Source: Polyangiaceae bacterium
Lineage (GTDB): Bacteria; Myxococcota_A; Polyangia; Polyangiales; Polyangiaceae
Assembly: GCA_013361525.1 (NCBI GenBank)
Contig: JABFXY010000080.1
Location: forward strand, 1 to 64,000
Reading direction: 5' to 3'
Length of the DNA stretch: 64,000 bases
The translations under genes and the position numbers were made by a program. The notes under the pieces are model-generated. The model saw only the letters and a list, made by a program, of their open reading frames with translations, ran no database searches and was not told the origin of the DNA. The stretch's first letter is position 1. Every line of letters begins with the position of its first letter. This document shows positions 33,883 to 42,627 of this stretch, piece by piece.

Positions 33883-35018
33883 AAGGCGTGGCTCTCCCAA
33901 GCCGGGTCGTCCGTCAACCACTGCAAGAAGAACAAGAGCGGCGTCGTCCCGTCGGGCGCCGTCGCCTCCGGCGTTTGGTCGGCGACCATGCCGTGGCCCG
34001 TGCCGGCGGCGTACACGAAATACTTCGTCTCTGGATACGGATCGTAATGCACCGCGCGCAGCTCTTCGACCGCGGGAGCCAGCTGGCCCTCGCCGAAGCC
34101 GAGGTACATCGAAATGACGGCGTCGCTGCCGTAGATGAGGGCACCATAGCGGCTCGTGGGGTATCGCTCGGCGAGGGTGTCGACGATGAAGCCCATATCG
34201 TCCTCGCACCCTTCGCACCCCGACGGGAATTGGATATTCCAATTCTGCTTCATCAGGTCGTATCGATCACCGAGGGGTTGCACCATCGGTGAAGAGTCGG
34301 CGAGGGCGTGGACCTCGACGTCGTCGCCGAACACCTCTTTGGCGGTACCGAGGTGGAGGGTGACGCCATAGCCGCCGGCGCTGCCGCCATAGAAGAAGAT
34401 CTGCTGCGTATTGGGGCGCGTCGCGCGGAGGCGCTCGAGGAAGGTGCGCATGTTGGATGCGCCGCGATGTTCGATGTTGCCACCCGAGTATTCGCCGGTC
34501 GCGTCACCCCAGTGCAAGTCCCCGGTGCAATAAGGGACGTAGGCGACGGTGGCTGCTGCAAATGGGTTGTTCGGGTCGGAGCGGTCCAGACCGGGATATT
34601 CTGGCGCGACGACCGCCTCGGTCAGCTCTTCGTGAATGTGAATGCTCGCCGGGGACGCGCCATTGCACATCTCGTCGTCCCAGCACGCGCCGCCGCCCGA
34701 CACCCAGATGATCATCATCGTGCTGTCGTCGTGGAGGTTCACGCCGACGCCCGCGGGCGTGCCATTGCCGCACTTGGTTCCCTCGATGGGTCGCCACGCC
34801 CATTCATCGGCGGGGCCGTCGATCGGCGCGGTGCCTTCGCCGCCGGCGCCCGATCCGCCGGGACCCGTGCCGCCGGTCGAGGGATTGGCTCCTCCCTCGC
34901 CCTGCCCTCCGCCTCCTGTCGACGTCGTGTCGGAGTTGTCCGTCGCGGAGGAGTCGGAGCAAGCGGCGACGGCGGTGGTCAGGCTCAGCGCGGCGAGGAG
35001 GTAGGGGGTCGAGCGCAT
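33879..35018 (-). CDS. Pectinacetylesterase-family lipoprotein
   Basis: 379 residues: signal MRSTPYLLAALSLTTAVAAC with lipobox, a Gly/Ser-rich stretch (STGGGGQGEGGANPSTGGTG) typical of myxobacterial surface proteins, then an alpha/beta hydrolase of the pectinacetylesterase family. Conserved pieces: IIWVSGGGACWDDEMC (oxyanion side), the nucleophile serine in FFYGGSAGGYGV, and the His near FVYAAGTGHGM. The family removes acetyl groups from polysaccharides. The exposed enzyme would act at the cell surface. Confidence 0.85.
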   Translation of the reverse strand: MRSTPYLLAALSLTTAVAACSDSSATDNSDTTSTGGGGQGEGGANPSTGGTGPGGSGAGGEGTAPIDGPADEWAWRPIEGTKCGNGTPAGVGVNLHDDSTMMIIWVSGGGACWDDEMCNGASPASIHIHEELTEAVVAPEYPGLDRSDPNNPFAAATVAYVPYCTGDLHWGDATGEYSGGNIEHRGASNMRTFLERLRATRPNTQQIFFYGGSAGGYGVTLHLGTAKEVFGDDVEVHALADSSPMVQPLGDRYDLMKQNWNIQFPSGCEGCEDDMGFIVDTLAERYPTSRYGALIYGSDAVISMYLGFGEGQLAPAVEELRAVHYDPYPETKYFVYAAGTGHGMVADQTPEATAPDGTTPLLFFLQWLTDDPAWESHAF

Positions 35019-35074
35019 TTCCGAAGGGTATCCGATGCTTCCCGCACTTGGGCAACGCTACCGGTGCCGTTCGT

Positions 35075-35093
35075 GATATTGATTTTCACTATC
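35075..35093. promoter_or_regulatory. Fur-box-like site
   Basis: GATATTGATTTTCACTATC matches 15 of 19 positions of the Fur consensus GATAATGATAATCATTATC, in the otherwise GC-rich gap between the divergent esterase and cytochrome c genes. It ends 22 bases before the cytochrome gene's ATG, a place that would block a promoter there. Confidence 0.45.
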
Positions 35094-35115
35094 GATTAAG
35101 GTAGCCATCCTCGCG

Positions 35116-36009
35116 ATGTTGCAGAGCATTCGTTCCGCCCGAGCCGGCTCCCTGCTCCTCTTGGTGACCCTGACTTCCGCTGCCTTCGCCGCCTGGGCGG
35201 GGTGCGCGCCGGCTGCGCCTGGTCCTTCGGAGGCGCCGGTCTCATCCGCGAGCGCAGCTCCGTCGGTCTCGACCGACGCACCGGCCCGCGCCGACGGTGG
35301 GCTCGGCGGGCGCATCTTCGACAAGTGGTACGAGGGCACCTCGTTCAAACCCGACGACGCGAAGACGCCCGACCGCCTGAAGAACCTCTTCGGTTGGGAC
35401 CTGCGCGGCGCCGACGGTATCTACGGGCCGAAGTACCAAAAGAAGAAGAACGTACTGCCAATCAATTTGCTCAAGGTCGAGGCGAGCCGGGAAGATCTCA
35501 TTGTTTGGCTGACTTCCGGACACGAAGGCATTCCCGCATACGGCGAAGTGCTCGACGCCGCGAAGATCGCCGAGCTCGCCGATTTCATCGTCGCGATGCG
35601 TGAAGGCAAGATCGCGCGGCCCGAGCAGGTCTTCGATCTGTCGGAGACCGCGCCGGGCAACTACACGCTTCGCTCGGGCGGCGATCCCGCGCGCGGCGCA
35701 CGATTGGTCCGCGAGCGCTGCGCCTCGTGCCACGGCCATGACGGCACGCAATTCCTCTTCGACGGCGGCGAGTTCTCACTCGGGTCTCACGCGCGCCAAA
35801 AGGCCTATGAGGATTGGATGAAGATCCTCAATGGTCAGCCCGGCACCGCAATGGGCAGGCAGGTCGAGGGCACCAATGGTCCAGCCATGGCCCAGGAGAT
35901 CCTCGACATCCTCGCGGCGCTTTGTGACCGCGCCGCGTTTCCGAAGGGCAAAGCGACGGCGGCGGACGTCTCGGACGGCGACCTTCGGTGTGGCTCGTAC
36001 CTGCGCTGA
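35116..36009 (+). CDS. Cytochrome c family lipoprotein
   Basis: 297 residues. Signal SLLLLVTLTSAAFAAWAGC with a lipobox, an Ala/Ser-rich linker, then two c-type modules: a first region without a heme motif (IVWLTSGHEGIPAYGEVLDA, IAELADFIVAMR), and a second with the heme site RERCASCHGHDG (CxxCH). A distal Met is likely in the C-terminal part. It carries electrons outside the cytoplasmic membrane. A Fur-box-like site precedes it, and an AraC regulator gene follows by 21 bases. Confidence 0.85.
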   Translation: MLQSIRSARAGSLLLLVTLTSAAFAAWAGCAPAAPGPSEAPVSSASAAPSVSTDAPARADGGLGGRIFDKWYEGTSFKPDDAKTPDRLKNLFGWDLRGADGIYGPKYQKKKNVLPINLLKVEASREDLIVWLTSGHEGIPAYGEVLDAAKIAELADFIVAMREGKIARPEQVFDLSETAPGNYTLRSGGDPARGARLVRERCASCHGHDGTQFLFDGGEFSLGSHARQKAYEDWMKILNGQPGTAMGRQVEGTNGPAMAQEILDILAALCDRAAFPKGKATAADVSDGDLRCGSYLR

Positions 36010-36030
36010 GCCGTATGCTCCGACGGAGCC

Positions 36031-36846
36031 ATGCCAGCCGTCGAGGCGTCGTCCAATCCCGCCGCGCTCGTCGGTGACAGCCCGCTGCTCGTGGTTTGGC
36101 CAGAGCGCTTCTTGTTTCTCGGCCGGCTCGGTCACGTTGCAAAACACCGCCACGCGGCCGACGTGTGCCTGGTCGCCATCAGCGGCCGACTGGGCATCCG
36201 CGTCGAGTCGTCGCCTGATTGGTGGTACGGCACGAGCGCCCTGATTCCGGCGGGCTGCATGCACGAGGTTCAGTTCGGCAACGAGGTCACGGCCGTCCTC
36301 TACAACGACGCGCATCGGCCGTATTACCGCGCGTTGTCGGCGCGCGATCGCCACCAACCGATCCTGGGGATACCGCCGGAGGCGGAGCTGCAGAGGGCGC
36401 TTCGCCGATTCCGCGTCGAAGAAACGTCGGCCGGCAGCGCCGCGCGTGTCGCGCTCGAGCGCTGTTTCGCCGCCGCGCTCGGCACCTATGCAGATTCCCC
36501 GCCGATCGATGCTCGGATTCGCAAGCTCGTGAAGATGCTCGAGTCCAAGGTCGACCAGAACTTCACCCTCGAAGAGCTGGCCGAGAAGGTGAACCTATCA
36601 CCCTCTCGATTGCAGCATTTGTTTCTCGGCGAGACGGGCGTGCCGCTCCGCCGTTGGCGAACCTGGATGCGCATTCGCTACGTGCTGCGAGAGCTCGCGC
36701 GCGGCGCCTCCGTCACGCGCGCGGCATTGACGTGCGGCTTCGCGAGCTCCGCTCATTTCAGCCATGCGTTCAAGTCGATGTTCGGCGTGTCCGCGCGTTC
36801 GGCGTTGGTCGGAAAAGCGCGCACGAGAATGATCTTCGTGTCGTAA
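36031..36846 (+). CDS. AraC-family transcriptional regulator
   Basis: 271 residues. The N-terminal half is a cupin-like sensor (LVVWPERFLFLGRLGHVAKH, VCLVAISGRLGIRVES, LIPAGCMHEVQFGNEVTAVL). The C-terminal part has two helix-turn-helix units (NFTLEELAEKVNLSPSRLQH, VTRAALTCGFASSAHFSHAF). It probably controls the cytochrome gene just upstream on the same strand, or itself. It ends back to back with the acyl-CoA ligase. Confidence 0.93.
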   Translation: MPAVEASSNPAALVGDSPLLVVWPERFLFLGRLGHVAKHRHAADVCLVAISGRLGIRVESSPDWWYGTSALIPAGCMHEVQFGNEVTAVLYNDAHRPYYRALSARDRHQPILGIPPEAELQRALRRFRVEETSAGSAARVALERCFAAALGTYADSPPIDARIRKLVKMLESKVDQNFTLEELAEKVNLSPSRLQHLFLGETGVPLRRWRTWMRIRYVLRELARGASVTRAALTCGFASSAHFSHAFKSMFGVSARSALVGKARTRMIFVS

Positions 36847-38700
36847 TCAATTCGCGGAAGCGGCCGCGCCCTTCTTGCGTTCCGCGCGACGTTTGTAGAG
36901 CCTTTCGATAACGGTGCCGAATTGGTCCATCACGGCCCGTCGCTTGAGCTTGAGGCTCGGCGTGAGCATCCCGTTTTCGGTGGTGAAGTCGGTGTCGATA
37001 AGGGCAAAGTCTTGCACCGACTCGAAGCCTTTGAAGCCGTCCGAATGCTCCTGAATCTCCTTCTCGAATAGCGCTCGAACCCGCGCGTCCTCGAGCACCG
37101 CCTGGCCGCCGGGCAATGCGATACCTTCCTTGTCGGCCCAGGTTTTCACGGCATTGAGATTCGCGACGATCAGCGCGACGTTGTACGGGCGGTTGTCACC
37201 GTAGACCATCACATTGGTCACGAACGGCGAGAGCTTGAGCTCCTCTTCCAATGGCGTGGGGACGACGTATTTGCCATTCTCGAGCTTGTATTGCTCTTTG
37301 ATGCGGCCGGTGATGTAGACGTATCCGTCGCGATCGATGTAGCCCATATCGCCGGTGCGAAAGCCGCCGTCCGACGTGAAGACCTGCGCATTTTCGTCCG
37401 GGCGATTGTGATAACCCTGCATCACGTTGGGCCCATAGACGATGAGCTCGCCTTCCTCGCGGCCGGATTCGAGCTTCTTTCCGCCGGTGGAGGTGGTGTC
37501 GACGACGACGCGACAGCCCGGGATGGGCCGCCCCACCGATCCGATGCGACGCCCCGCCGGGGAATTCGCCGTCGCAATGGGGCTGGTCTCGGTGAGGCCA
37601 TAACCCTCGTAGACGGTCACCCCAATCCCATCGATGAACTCGGCCACGTCGCGGGAGATCGCGGCGGCGCCCGAGAATGCGTATTTCAGCCGTCCGCCGA
37701 AGCGCTCGCGCACCTTGGAGAACACGAGCCTGTTGGCGAGGCTGAGCATCAACCCTTCGCCGAGCGAAGGCTTTTGCCCCTCGCGTTGCTTGCCGGCGGC
37801 ACGCAACGCGACACGCACCACCGTCTGAACCACACCGGGCTTCTCCGAAATCTGCTTCTGCACCGCCATGTAGAGGCGATTGAAGATGCGCGGCACGCTG
37901 ATGAGCAGCGTCGGGCGGACCTCTCCGAGGTTGTCGAGGATCGTGCTCACCGACTCGGCGATCCCCATGCTGGCGCCGTTCGAGAACAACGTGTGCAGCT
38001 CCACCGTCTGCCCGAAGGAGTGCGCCCACGGCAGGAACGACAGCGAGCGATCGTCGGGCGAGACGGGGAAAAGCGTGTGCACCGCGCTCACGTTGGAGGC
38101 GATGTTGGAATGGCTGAGGATCACGCCCTTCGGCACGCCGGTGGTGCCGCTCGTGTAGATGAGACAGGCCACGTCTTTCACGTCGGGCTGAATCGGTGGG
38201 ACCGGGTTCGCATTGCCGGCGGCGATGACGTCCGCATAAGCGTGAATACGGTCCCCGTCGCCATCACCCTCGAGAACGACGATGCGCTCCAGCGACGCAA
38301 TGGTGTCGAAGAAGCCCTTGGCCTTTTCGAGGATGGCCCGCTTCGCGACGACCAAGACCTTCGCGCCGCAGTCTTTGACGATGAATTCCCAATCCTTCTC
38401 GAGCTGCGCCTCGTACATCGGCACGAGCGCCGCCCCGAGACCGAATGCGGCATAAGCCGTCACCGCCCACTCGACCCGGTTATCGGAAATGATGGCGATG
38501 GTATCGCCGCGGGTCAGCCCGAGGCCGGCCAGCCCGCCACGGAAGCCGTCGACCATCGCGCCGAACTCGCGATACGTCGTCCACTGCCAGCGCCCCGCGC
38601 GCTTGGTCCCGAACAGCTCGCGGTCGGCGAACTTGTCGATGCTGCGCCTGTAAATGTCGACCAACGTCTCGAACGCCGGTTGCTCTACGTGCTCGCCCAT
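36847..38700 (-). CDS. Long-chain fatty acid-CoA ligase (AMP-forming)
   Basis: 617 residues from ATG 38700, where the family normally begins; the frame is open up to 38823. Adenylate-forming enzyme: it activates a fatty acid with ATP to acyl-AMP, then to acyl-CoA. Motifs: P-loop YTSGTTGVPKGVILSHSN, A4 VYEGYGLTETSP, A7 YGPNVMQGYHNRPD, A8 FRTGDMGYIDRDGYVYITGR, then KLENGKYVVPTPLEEELKLS, and the catalytic Lys region near the C-terminus (LTPSLKLKRRA). Cytoplasmic. Confidence 0.93.
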   Translation of the reverse strand: MGEHVEQPAFETLVDIYRRSIDKFADRELFGTKRAGRWQWTTYREFGAMVDGFRGGLAGLGLTRGDTIAIISDNRVEWAVTAYAAFGLGAALVPMYEAQLEKDWEFIVKDCGAKVLVVAKRAILEKAKGFFDTIASLERIVVLEGDGDGDRIHAYADVIAAGNANPVPPIQPDVKDVACLIYTSGTTGVPKGVILSHSNIASNVSAVHTLFPVSPDDRSLSFLPWAHSFGQTVELHTLFSNGASMGIAESVSTILDNLGEVRPTLLISVPRIFNRLYMAVQKQISEKPGVVQTVVRVALRAAGKQREGQKPSLGEGLMLSLANRLVFSKVRERFGGRLKYAFSGAAAISRDVAEFIDGIGVTVYEGYGLTETSPIATANSPAGRRIGSVGRPIPGCRVVVDTTSTGGKKLESGREEGELIVYGPNVMQGYHNRPDENAQVFTSDGGFRTGDMGYIDRDGYVYITGRIKEQYKLENGKYVVPTPLEEELKLSPFVTNVMVYGDNRPYNVALIVANLNAVKTWADKEGIALPGGQAVLEDARVRALFEKEIQEHSDGFKGFESVQDFALIDTDFTTENGMLTPSLKLKRRAVMDQFGTVIERLYKRRAERKKGAAASAN

Positions 38701-38764
38701 ATCACCGCCCAAAGCCGTGGTAGCTGGAGCCGCGACCGGAGAATTGCTCGAACCGGCTAGATTC

Positions 38765-39367
38765 CTACGTGGCGGAGGGATCCAGCTGGCGAGCCCACCA
38801 GCCATCCCAAAGCGGGCCGGCAACGAGGGGATCGATCGACTGAATTTCGTGTCGAATCTGCTCGTTCGTAAGCGAGCCCGACGGCGTCAGCAGCAACGCG
38901 ACCACTTCGAGCAGATGCTCCATCGAGGTCGCATAGGGCCCGTTTCGAGCTGCGCGATCCCAAGAGTCATTCGGGCACCACCAAACCGCGCCCCGCCCCT
39001 CGGCCGCAACGTCGGCGACGTAGTAGCCGCCGTCCCCAAGGTCGAGCGCGAACGGCCACGAGCCATGCTGCAGCGCGCTCGGACAGATGCCATTCAACAG
39101 TCGATTCTTCGGTCCGACGAGCCGCATCATCGGCACGTCCAGCTCGTGCCACGTGAACGCCGAGTACAGCGCGCGAGGGACGTACTGCCATTGCGTGTCA
39201 GGCGGCGCGCTCGCGGCGAGCCCGCGAAGCCAGCGACCACCCTCGTCCGAGCGCTGAAGACGCTGCGAGGCAACCCACGCTTCCGCGTCCGGGTCGTCGC
39301 CAACGCCAGGCGGACCGAGCGCGCTGTCGAAATAACTCAGGTACGCGTCGATGAATCGCCTCGACAT
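38765..39367 (-). CDS. Conserved hypothetical protein, possibly with a long Ala-Pro extension
   Basis: 200 residues from ATG 39367 (MSRRFIDAYLSYFDSALG). WQYVPRALYSAFTWHELDVP, WPFALDLGDGGYYVADVA and VWWCPNDSWDRAARNGP resemble SMI1/KNR4-like (SUKH) proteins in length and pattern, but this is uncertain. The frame stays open upstream through an Ala-Pro repeat (39405-39480) to a TTG at 39550 that lies inside the palindrome at 39528-39568. Either the protein has an Ala-Pro linker, or the repeat was inserted just before its start. Confidence 0.6.
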   Translation of the reverse strand: MSRRFIDAYLSYFDSALGPPGVGDDPDAEAWVASQRLQRSDEGGRWLRGLAASAPPDTQWQYVPRALYSAFTWHELDVPMMRLVGPKNRLLNGICPSALQHGSWPFALDLGDGGYYVADVAAEGRGAVWWCPNDSWDRAARNGPYATSMEHLLEVVALLLTPSGSLTNEQIRHEIQSIDPLVAGPLWDGWWARQLDPSAT

Positions 39368-39404
39368 GCTCAGCTCTCGGCCGAGATTGTCCCATTTCGC
39401 CGTC

Positions 39405-39480
39405 GGAGCGGGAGCGGGAGCGGGAGCGGGAGCGGGAGCGGGGGCGGGCGCGGGAGCGGGAGCGGGGGCGGGCGCGGGCG
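39405..39480. repeat. GC-rich hexamer tandem repeat (GGAGCG-like)
   Basis: About 12-13 degenerate copies of GGAGCG/GGGGCG/GGCGCG. On the minus strand it reads as Ala-Pro in the frame that joins the gene at 38765. Unstable in length by nature. Confidence 0.8.
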
Positions 39481-39527
39481 CCCGAGCGCGAGGGGTGGCG
39501 AGCCGAAGGGGGGTCTTCGGTTCTCGG

Positions 39528-39568
39528 GAAAAGCGTGTGGTAAACAGCAAGTTTACCTGACGCTTTTC
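39528..39568. repeat. Palindromic repeat, copy 1
   Basis: Arms GAAAAGCGTGTGGTAAAC (39528-39545) and GTTTACCTGACGCTTTTC (39551-39568) with loop AGCAA; 16 of 18 arm positions pair. A near-identical palindrome is at 46968 and a half copy at 52836, so this is a dispersed element and not a simple terminator. Confidence 0.7.
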
Positions 39569-39651
39569 GCGCTGAGGAGGATCGGTGTGCTCGCGAACCC
39601 TTCTTCGTTCCCCTTCGCGAGCGAGGCGCGGTGAGCCCTACGCGCCGAGCC

Positions 39652-40392
39652 TTACGCGCCCCCGATCATCGCCCACACGTCATAAAGGACGTGCGTCCAT
39701 ACCGCCGGGGCAAACCCCCGGAACGCGTAAATCGCCGTCAGAACGAGCCCACACACGGACCGGTAGACGAACACCTGCATGTCGAAGTCGTCCGCGTTCG
39801 GGCCGATATGGTGCCAGCCGGAGAACGCGAGCGCGCAGACGATCGCCCAGCTTCCCATCAGAAAGATGCCGGTCGGGCCTTTGCCTTCCATCGTTTTGAC
39901 GATCCACGCGCCGGCGCCGAACAGCGCCACGCGGAACGTGAGCTCTTCGTAGAAGCCTGCGCCGAGGGACATCACCACCGACCCGACGGGTCCGTCGACG
40001 ATGTCGTCGGGGAGCTCGGTCGGTGCGGCCGAAAGCGGCATTGCCTCGAGCGCCCAGGCGCCGACGAAGCGCATTACCAGCGCATACGCGACACCTTCGA
40101 CGCCGATGAACAAGAAGCGCTGGGGCGCGAAGTCTCGCTTTCGTCCGATCGCCGACAACGCGAGGACGAACGCAACTCCGATCGCGACCGTGAGACACGC
40201 ATAGAGCGGCAAGCTCTGCTCCGCGAGGGAGGTGAGCTCGGTCGTGACCGGATCGGCCGCATTGCGCATCGGCATCAGGACGACGCCGAGGTGGTAGAGG
40301 ACGAAGATCGGAAGGGTGAGCGCGAGGTCCGTCCAGAGGTCGCTCTTGCTCGTGTCGATCTGCTGCTGCGGCGTCGCCTCGAGCTCGCTCAT
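39652..40392 (-). CDS. CPBP-family (CAAX-like) intramembrane metalloprotease
   Basis: 246 residues with about seven hydrophobic segments. Catalytic motifs of the CPBP family: FYEELTFRVALFG (EExxxR) in one helix, LAFSGWHHIGPN (His), and THVLYDVWAM (HxxxD/N). Relatives process prenylated proteins or bacteriocin precursors. The gene ends in a tight minus-strand pair with the UbiA-type gene 10 bases upstream. Confidence 0.88.
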   Translation of the reverse strand: MSELEATPQQQIDTSKSDLWTDLALTLPIFVLYHLGVVLMPMRNAADPVTTELTSLAEQSLPLYACLTVAIGVAFVLALSAIGRKRDFAPQRFLFIGVEGVAYALVMRFVGAWALEAMPLSAAPTELPDDIVDGPVGSVVMSLGAGFYEELTFRVALFGAGAWIVKTMEGKGPTGIFLMGSWAIVCALAFSGWHHIGPNADDFDMQVFVYRSVCGLVLTAIYAFRGFAPAVWTHVLYDVWAMIGGA

Positions 40393-40402
40393 GGTGCGGG
40401 CC

Positions 40403-41443
40403 TCAGGTCGGGCGCAGCTGGTACACGATGAACAGGACCTCTACCGCATAGAGGACGAGGTTCATCATGAACGGCACGTCACGCAGCATCTCCTGCGTCG
40501 GCGACTCGGCCTTGGGGCGGGTTGCGACGAGCTGGACGAAGCGGATGACGCCGAAGAGCGGGTGAATCGTCGTCACCCACAGCCAGTTCGACTTGAAGAA
40601 GTGTCGCGTCGCGGGGTCGAGCGTGTACGCGAGGTAGGACGCGATCGTGAGGACGCCGGTGAGGGCGAGCGCGATGGTGAGGACGCGCGGAGAGTATTGC
40701 TCGAGCGCGGCGCGCTGCTTCGCGGCGTTGGCGCCGGCGAGCTCGTGTCGGCGCTTGCCGAAGCCGAGGAAGAGCGCGAGCAGAGCCGTGCAGGCAATGA
40801 GGTAGAACGACGGCGTGACGCGCACCGCGTACGACCCGGCGAGGACGCGAAGGACGAAGCCCGCCGCGATGCAGCCGACGTCGACGTAGGCGATCTTCTT
40901 GAGCCGGAAGGTGTAGGCGATCTGCAGGAAGAAGTAGCCGAGCACCGTCGCGAGGAACTGCGGCGGCCCGAGGCTCGCACCGCCCAAGGCGATGGCTAGG
41001 AGGACGACCGCGAGCACCTTTCCGGCCCAAACGGGCACGCGCCCGGAGGCGAGCGGCCGCTTGCGTTTACGCGGATGGATGCGATCCGCCTCGATGTCGA
41101 CGAGGTCGTTGATCGTGTAGATGCTGCTCGCCAGCGCGCAGAAGACGCCGAAGGCGCCGAGCGCGGACATGACGATCGTCTCGTGCGTCATCTGCTTGGA
41201 GAAGACCCAGGGCGCGAGGACGAAGAGGTTCTTGACCCACTGCTCGGGGCGCATCTGCCGGACGAGGCCCAAGAGGCGCCAAAGCAGCGACCCCTCCGGT
41301 GCTTCCGGAAACACCGGCGGCTGGGAATCGGTCACGCCTGTGGTCGGAGGCAACGGCTCCACCGGGGTGGCCGTGGCTTTGGTGGGCTGCTCGGGCGCAG
41401 CAGACCCAGCAGACCCGGACTTCGGCTCGTCCGAGCTAGCCAT
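40403..41443 (-). CDS. UbiA-family prenyltransferase (decaprenyl-phosphate phosphoribosyltransferase type)
   Basis: 346 residues from ATG 41443. After a Pro-rich N-terminal tail come nine hydrophobic segments. RQMRPEQWVKNLFVLAPWVF and the Asp-rich SIYTINDLVDIEADRIHPRK (first NDxxDxxxD) are typical of UbiA enzymes that use polyprenyl phosphates and phosphoribosyl pyrophosphate, as in arabinogalactan-type precursor synthesis. The second Asp motif is in the cytoplasmic loop near GFGKRRHEL. Substrate in this organism is inferred. Confidence 0.88.
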   Translation of the reverse strand: MASSDEPKSGSAGSAAPEQPTKATATPVEPLPPTTGVTDSQPPVFPEAPEGSLLWRLLGLVRQMRPEQWVKNLFVLAPWVFSKQMTHETIVMSALGAFGVFCALASSIYTINDLVDIEADRIHPRKRKRPLASGRVPVWAGKVLAVVLLAIALGGASLGPPQFLATVLGYFFLQIAYTFRLKKIAYVDVGCIAAGFVLRVLAGSYAVRVTPSFYLIACTALLALFLGFGKRRHELAGANAAKQRAALEQYSPRVLTIALALTGVLTIASYLAYTLDPATRHFFKSNWLWVTTIHPLFGVIRFVQLVATRPKAESPTQEMLRDVPFMMNLVLYAVEVLFIVYQLRPT

Positions 41444-41638
41444 CAACTGAGCATGCGATCCTTCCAGCGGCAGCAGCAAGGCCTACCTCCCACCAAGGGT
41501 GGGGACATAAACAACGCGCGCGGACCTAAGCACGGCCGCGGGCTATCAGCCAAGTTCCTTGGAAGGCTCGCTTATCGTTCGGCGCGATCTCACTCTCAGG
41601 GCCTTGTTCCTGAAAATGGCGTGCTAGCATCCGAAGCG

Positions 41639-42598
41639 ATGACCTCGGCCCTATCCATGGCCAGAGCCCCCTCTCCCCTGGTGGAGAAACTTCGGGCAGC
41701 CGTGGAACATGCCCTCGAAGGCAAACCAGAAGCCGTCGAGCTCGCGTTGATCACGCTGCTCGCGCGCGGTCATCTCCTCATCGAAGACGTGCCCGGCGTC
41801 GGCAAGACGACCCTCGCGCGTGCGCTCGCTCGCGCCATCGGTTGCGATTGGCGTCGTGTCCAGTTCACGAGCGACCTGCTTCCGAGCGATGTGCTCGGCG
41901 TCACGATCTACGACCAGCGCTCGGGCGAGTTCGTGTTCCGGCAGGGACCGATCTTCTGCAACGTGCTGCTCGCCGACGAGATCAATCGTTCGAGCCCGCG
42001 CACGCAGTCGGCGCTCCTCGAGGCGATGAACGAGGGGCAGGTCTCGATCGACGGCGTGAGCACGCCGCTGCCGGATCCGTTCTTCGTCGTCGCGACGCAG
42101 AACCCGCAAGACTTCGCCGGCACCTATCCGCTCCCCGAGTCGCAGCTCGACCGGTTCATGATGCGGATCAAGATCGGCTATCCGCCCCCGCAGGTCGAAG
42201 CTCGCCTCTTGCTGGGTGACACGGGCCCGGAGCGTGGGACCGCACAGGCGATTGATCCCGCGCAGCTCGTCGCGCTGCAACGTGAGGTCGATCGGGTCGA
42301 CACGGATCCTTCGCTCGGCACGTACATGCAGGCGGTTCTTCAGGCGACGCGCACGTCGCCAGCGCTCTCGTTAGGCGCGTCGCCTCGCGCCGGCATCAAC
42401 CTCGGGCGCGCGGCCAAAGCCCGCGCGCTTTTGCGAGGCCGCACGTACTGCATCGCGGACGACATCCACGACTTGGCCGTGCCGGTGCTTGCGCACCGCG
42501 TCCGGCTCGCGTCGCACGCCGAGGGATACATGCCTTCGCGCGAAGAGTCCGAGGCGACCCTTCGCGATCTCGTGGCCCGCGTGCCCGTTCCGCTCTGA
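41639..42598 (+). CDS. MoxR-family AAA+ ATPase
   Basis: 319 residues. Walker A EDVPGVGKTTLARALA, Walker B in NVLLADEINRSSPRTQSALLEAM, sensor 1 FFVVATQNPQDFAGTYPLPE, and arginine finger region SQLDRFMMRIKIGYPPP: the classic MoxR pattern, a chaperone-like AAA+ that assists metal or envelope protein assembly. First gene of a three-gene operon with DUF58 and transglutaminase genes; these are usual partners. ATG at 41639. Confidence 0.94.
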   Translation: MTSALSMARAPSPLVEKLRAAVEHALEGKPEAVELALITLLARGHLLIEDVPGVGKTTLARALARAIGCDWRRVQFTSDLLPSDVLGVTIYDQRSGEFVFRQGPIFCNVLLADEINRSSPRTQSALLEAMNEGQVSIDGVSTPLPDPFFVVATQNPQDFAGTYPLPESQLDRFMMRIKIGYPPPQVEARLLLGDTGPERGTAQAIDPAQLVALQREVDRVDTDPSLGTYMQAVLQATRTSPALSLGASPRAGINLGRAAKARALLRGRTYCIADDIHDLAVPVLAHRVRLASHAEGYMPSREESEATLRDLVARVPVPL

Positions 42599-42627
42599 CC
42601 AAAAGCGACCGATCGGAGCAGTACCGA

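Noticed and set aside
39528..39568. Plain rho-independent terminator
   Set aside because: The hairpin fits, but the same sequence recurs elsewhere next to similar repeats, so a dispersed element explains it better. Terminator action is still possible.
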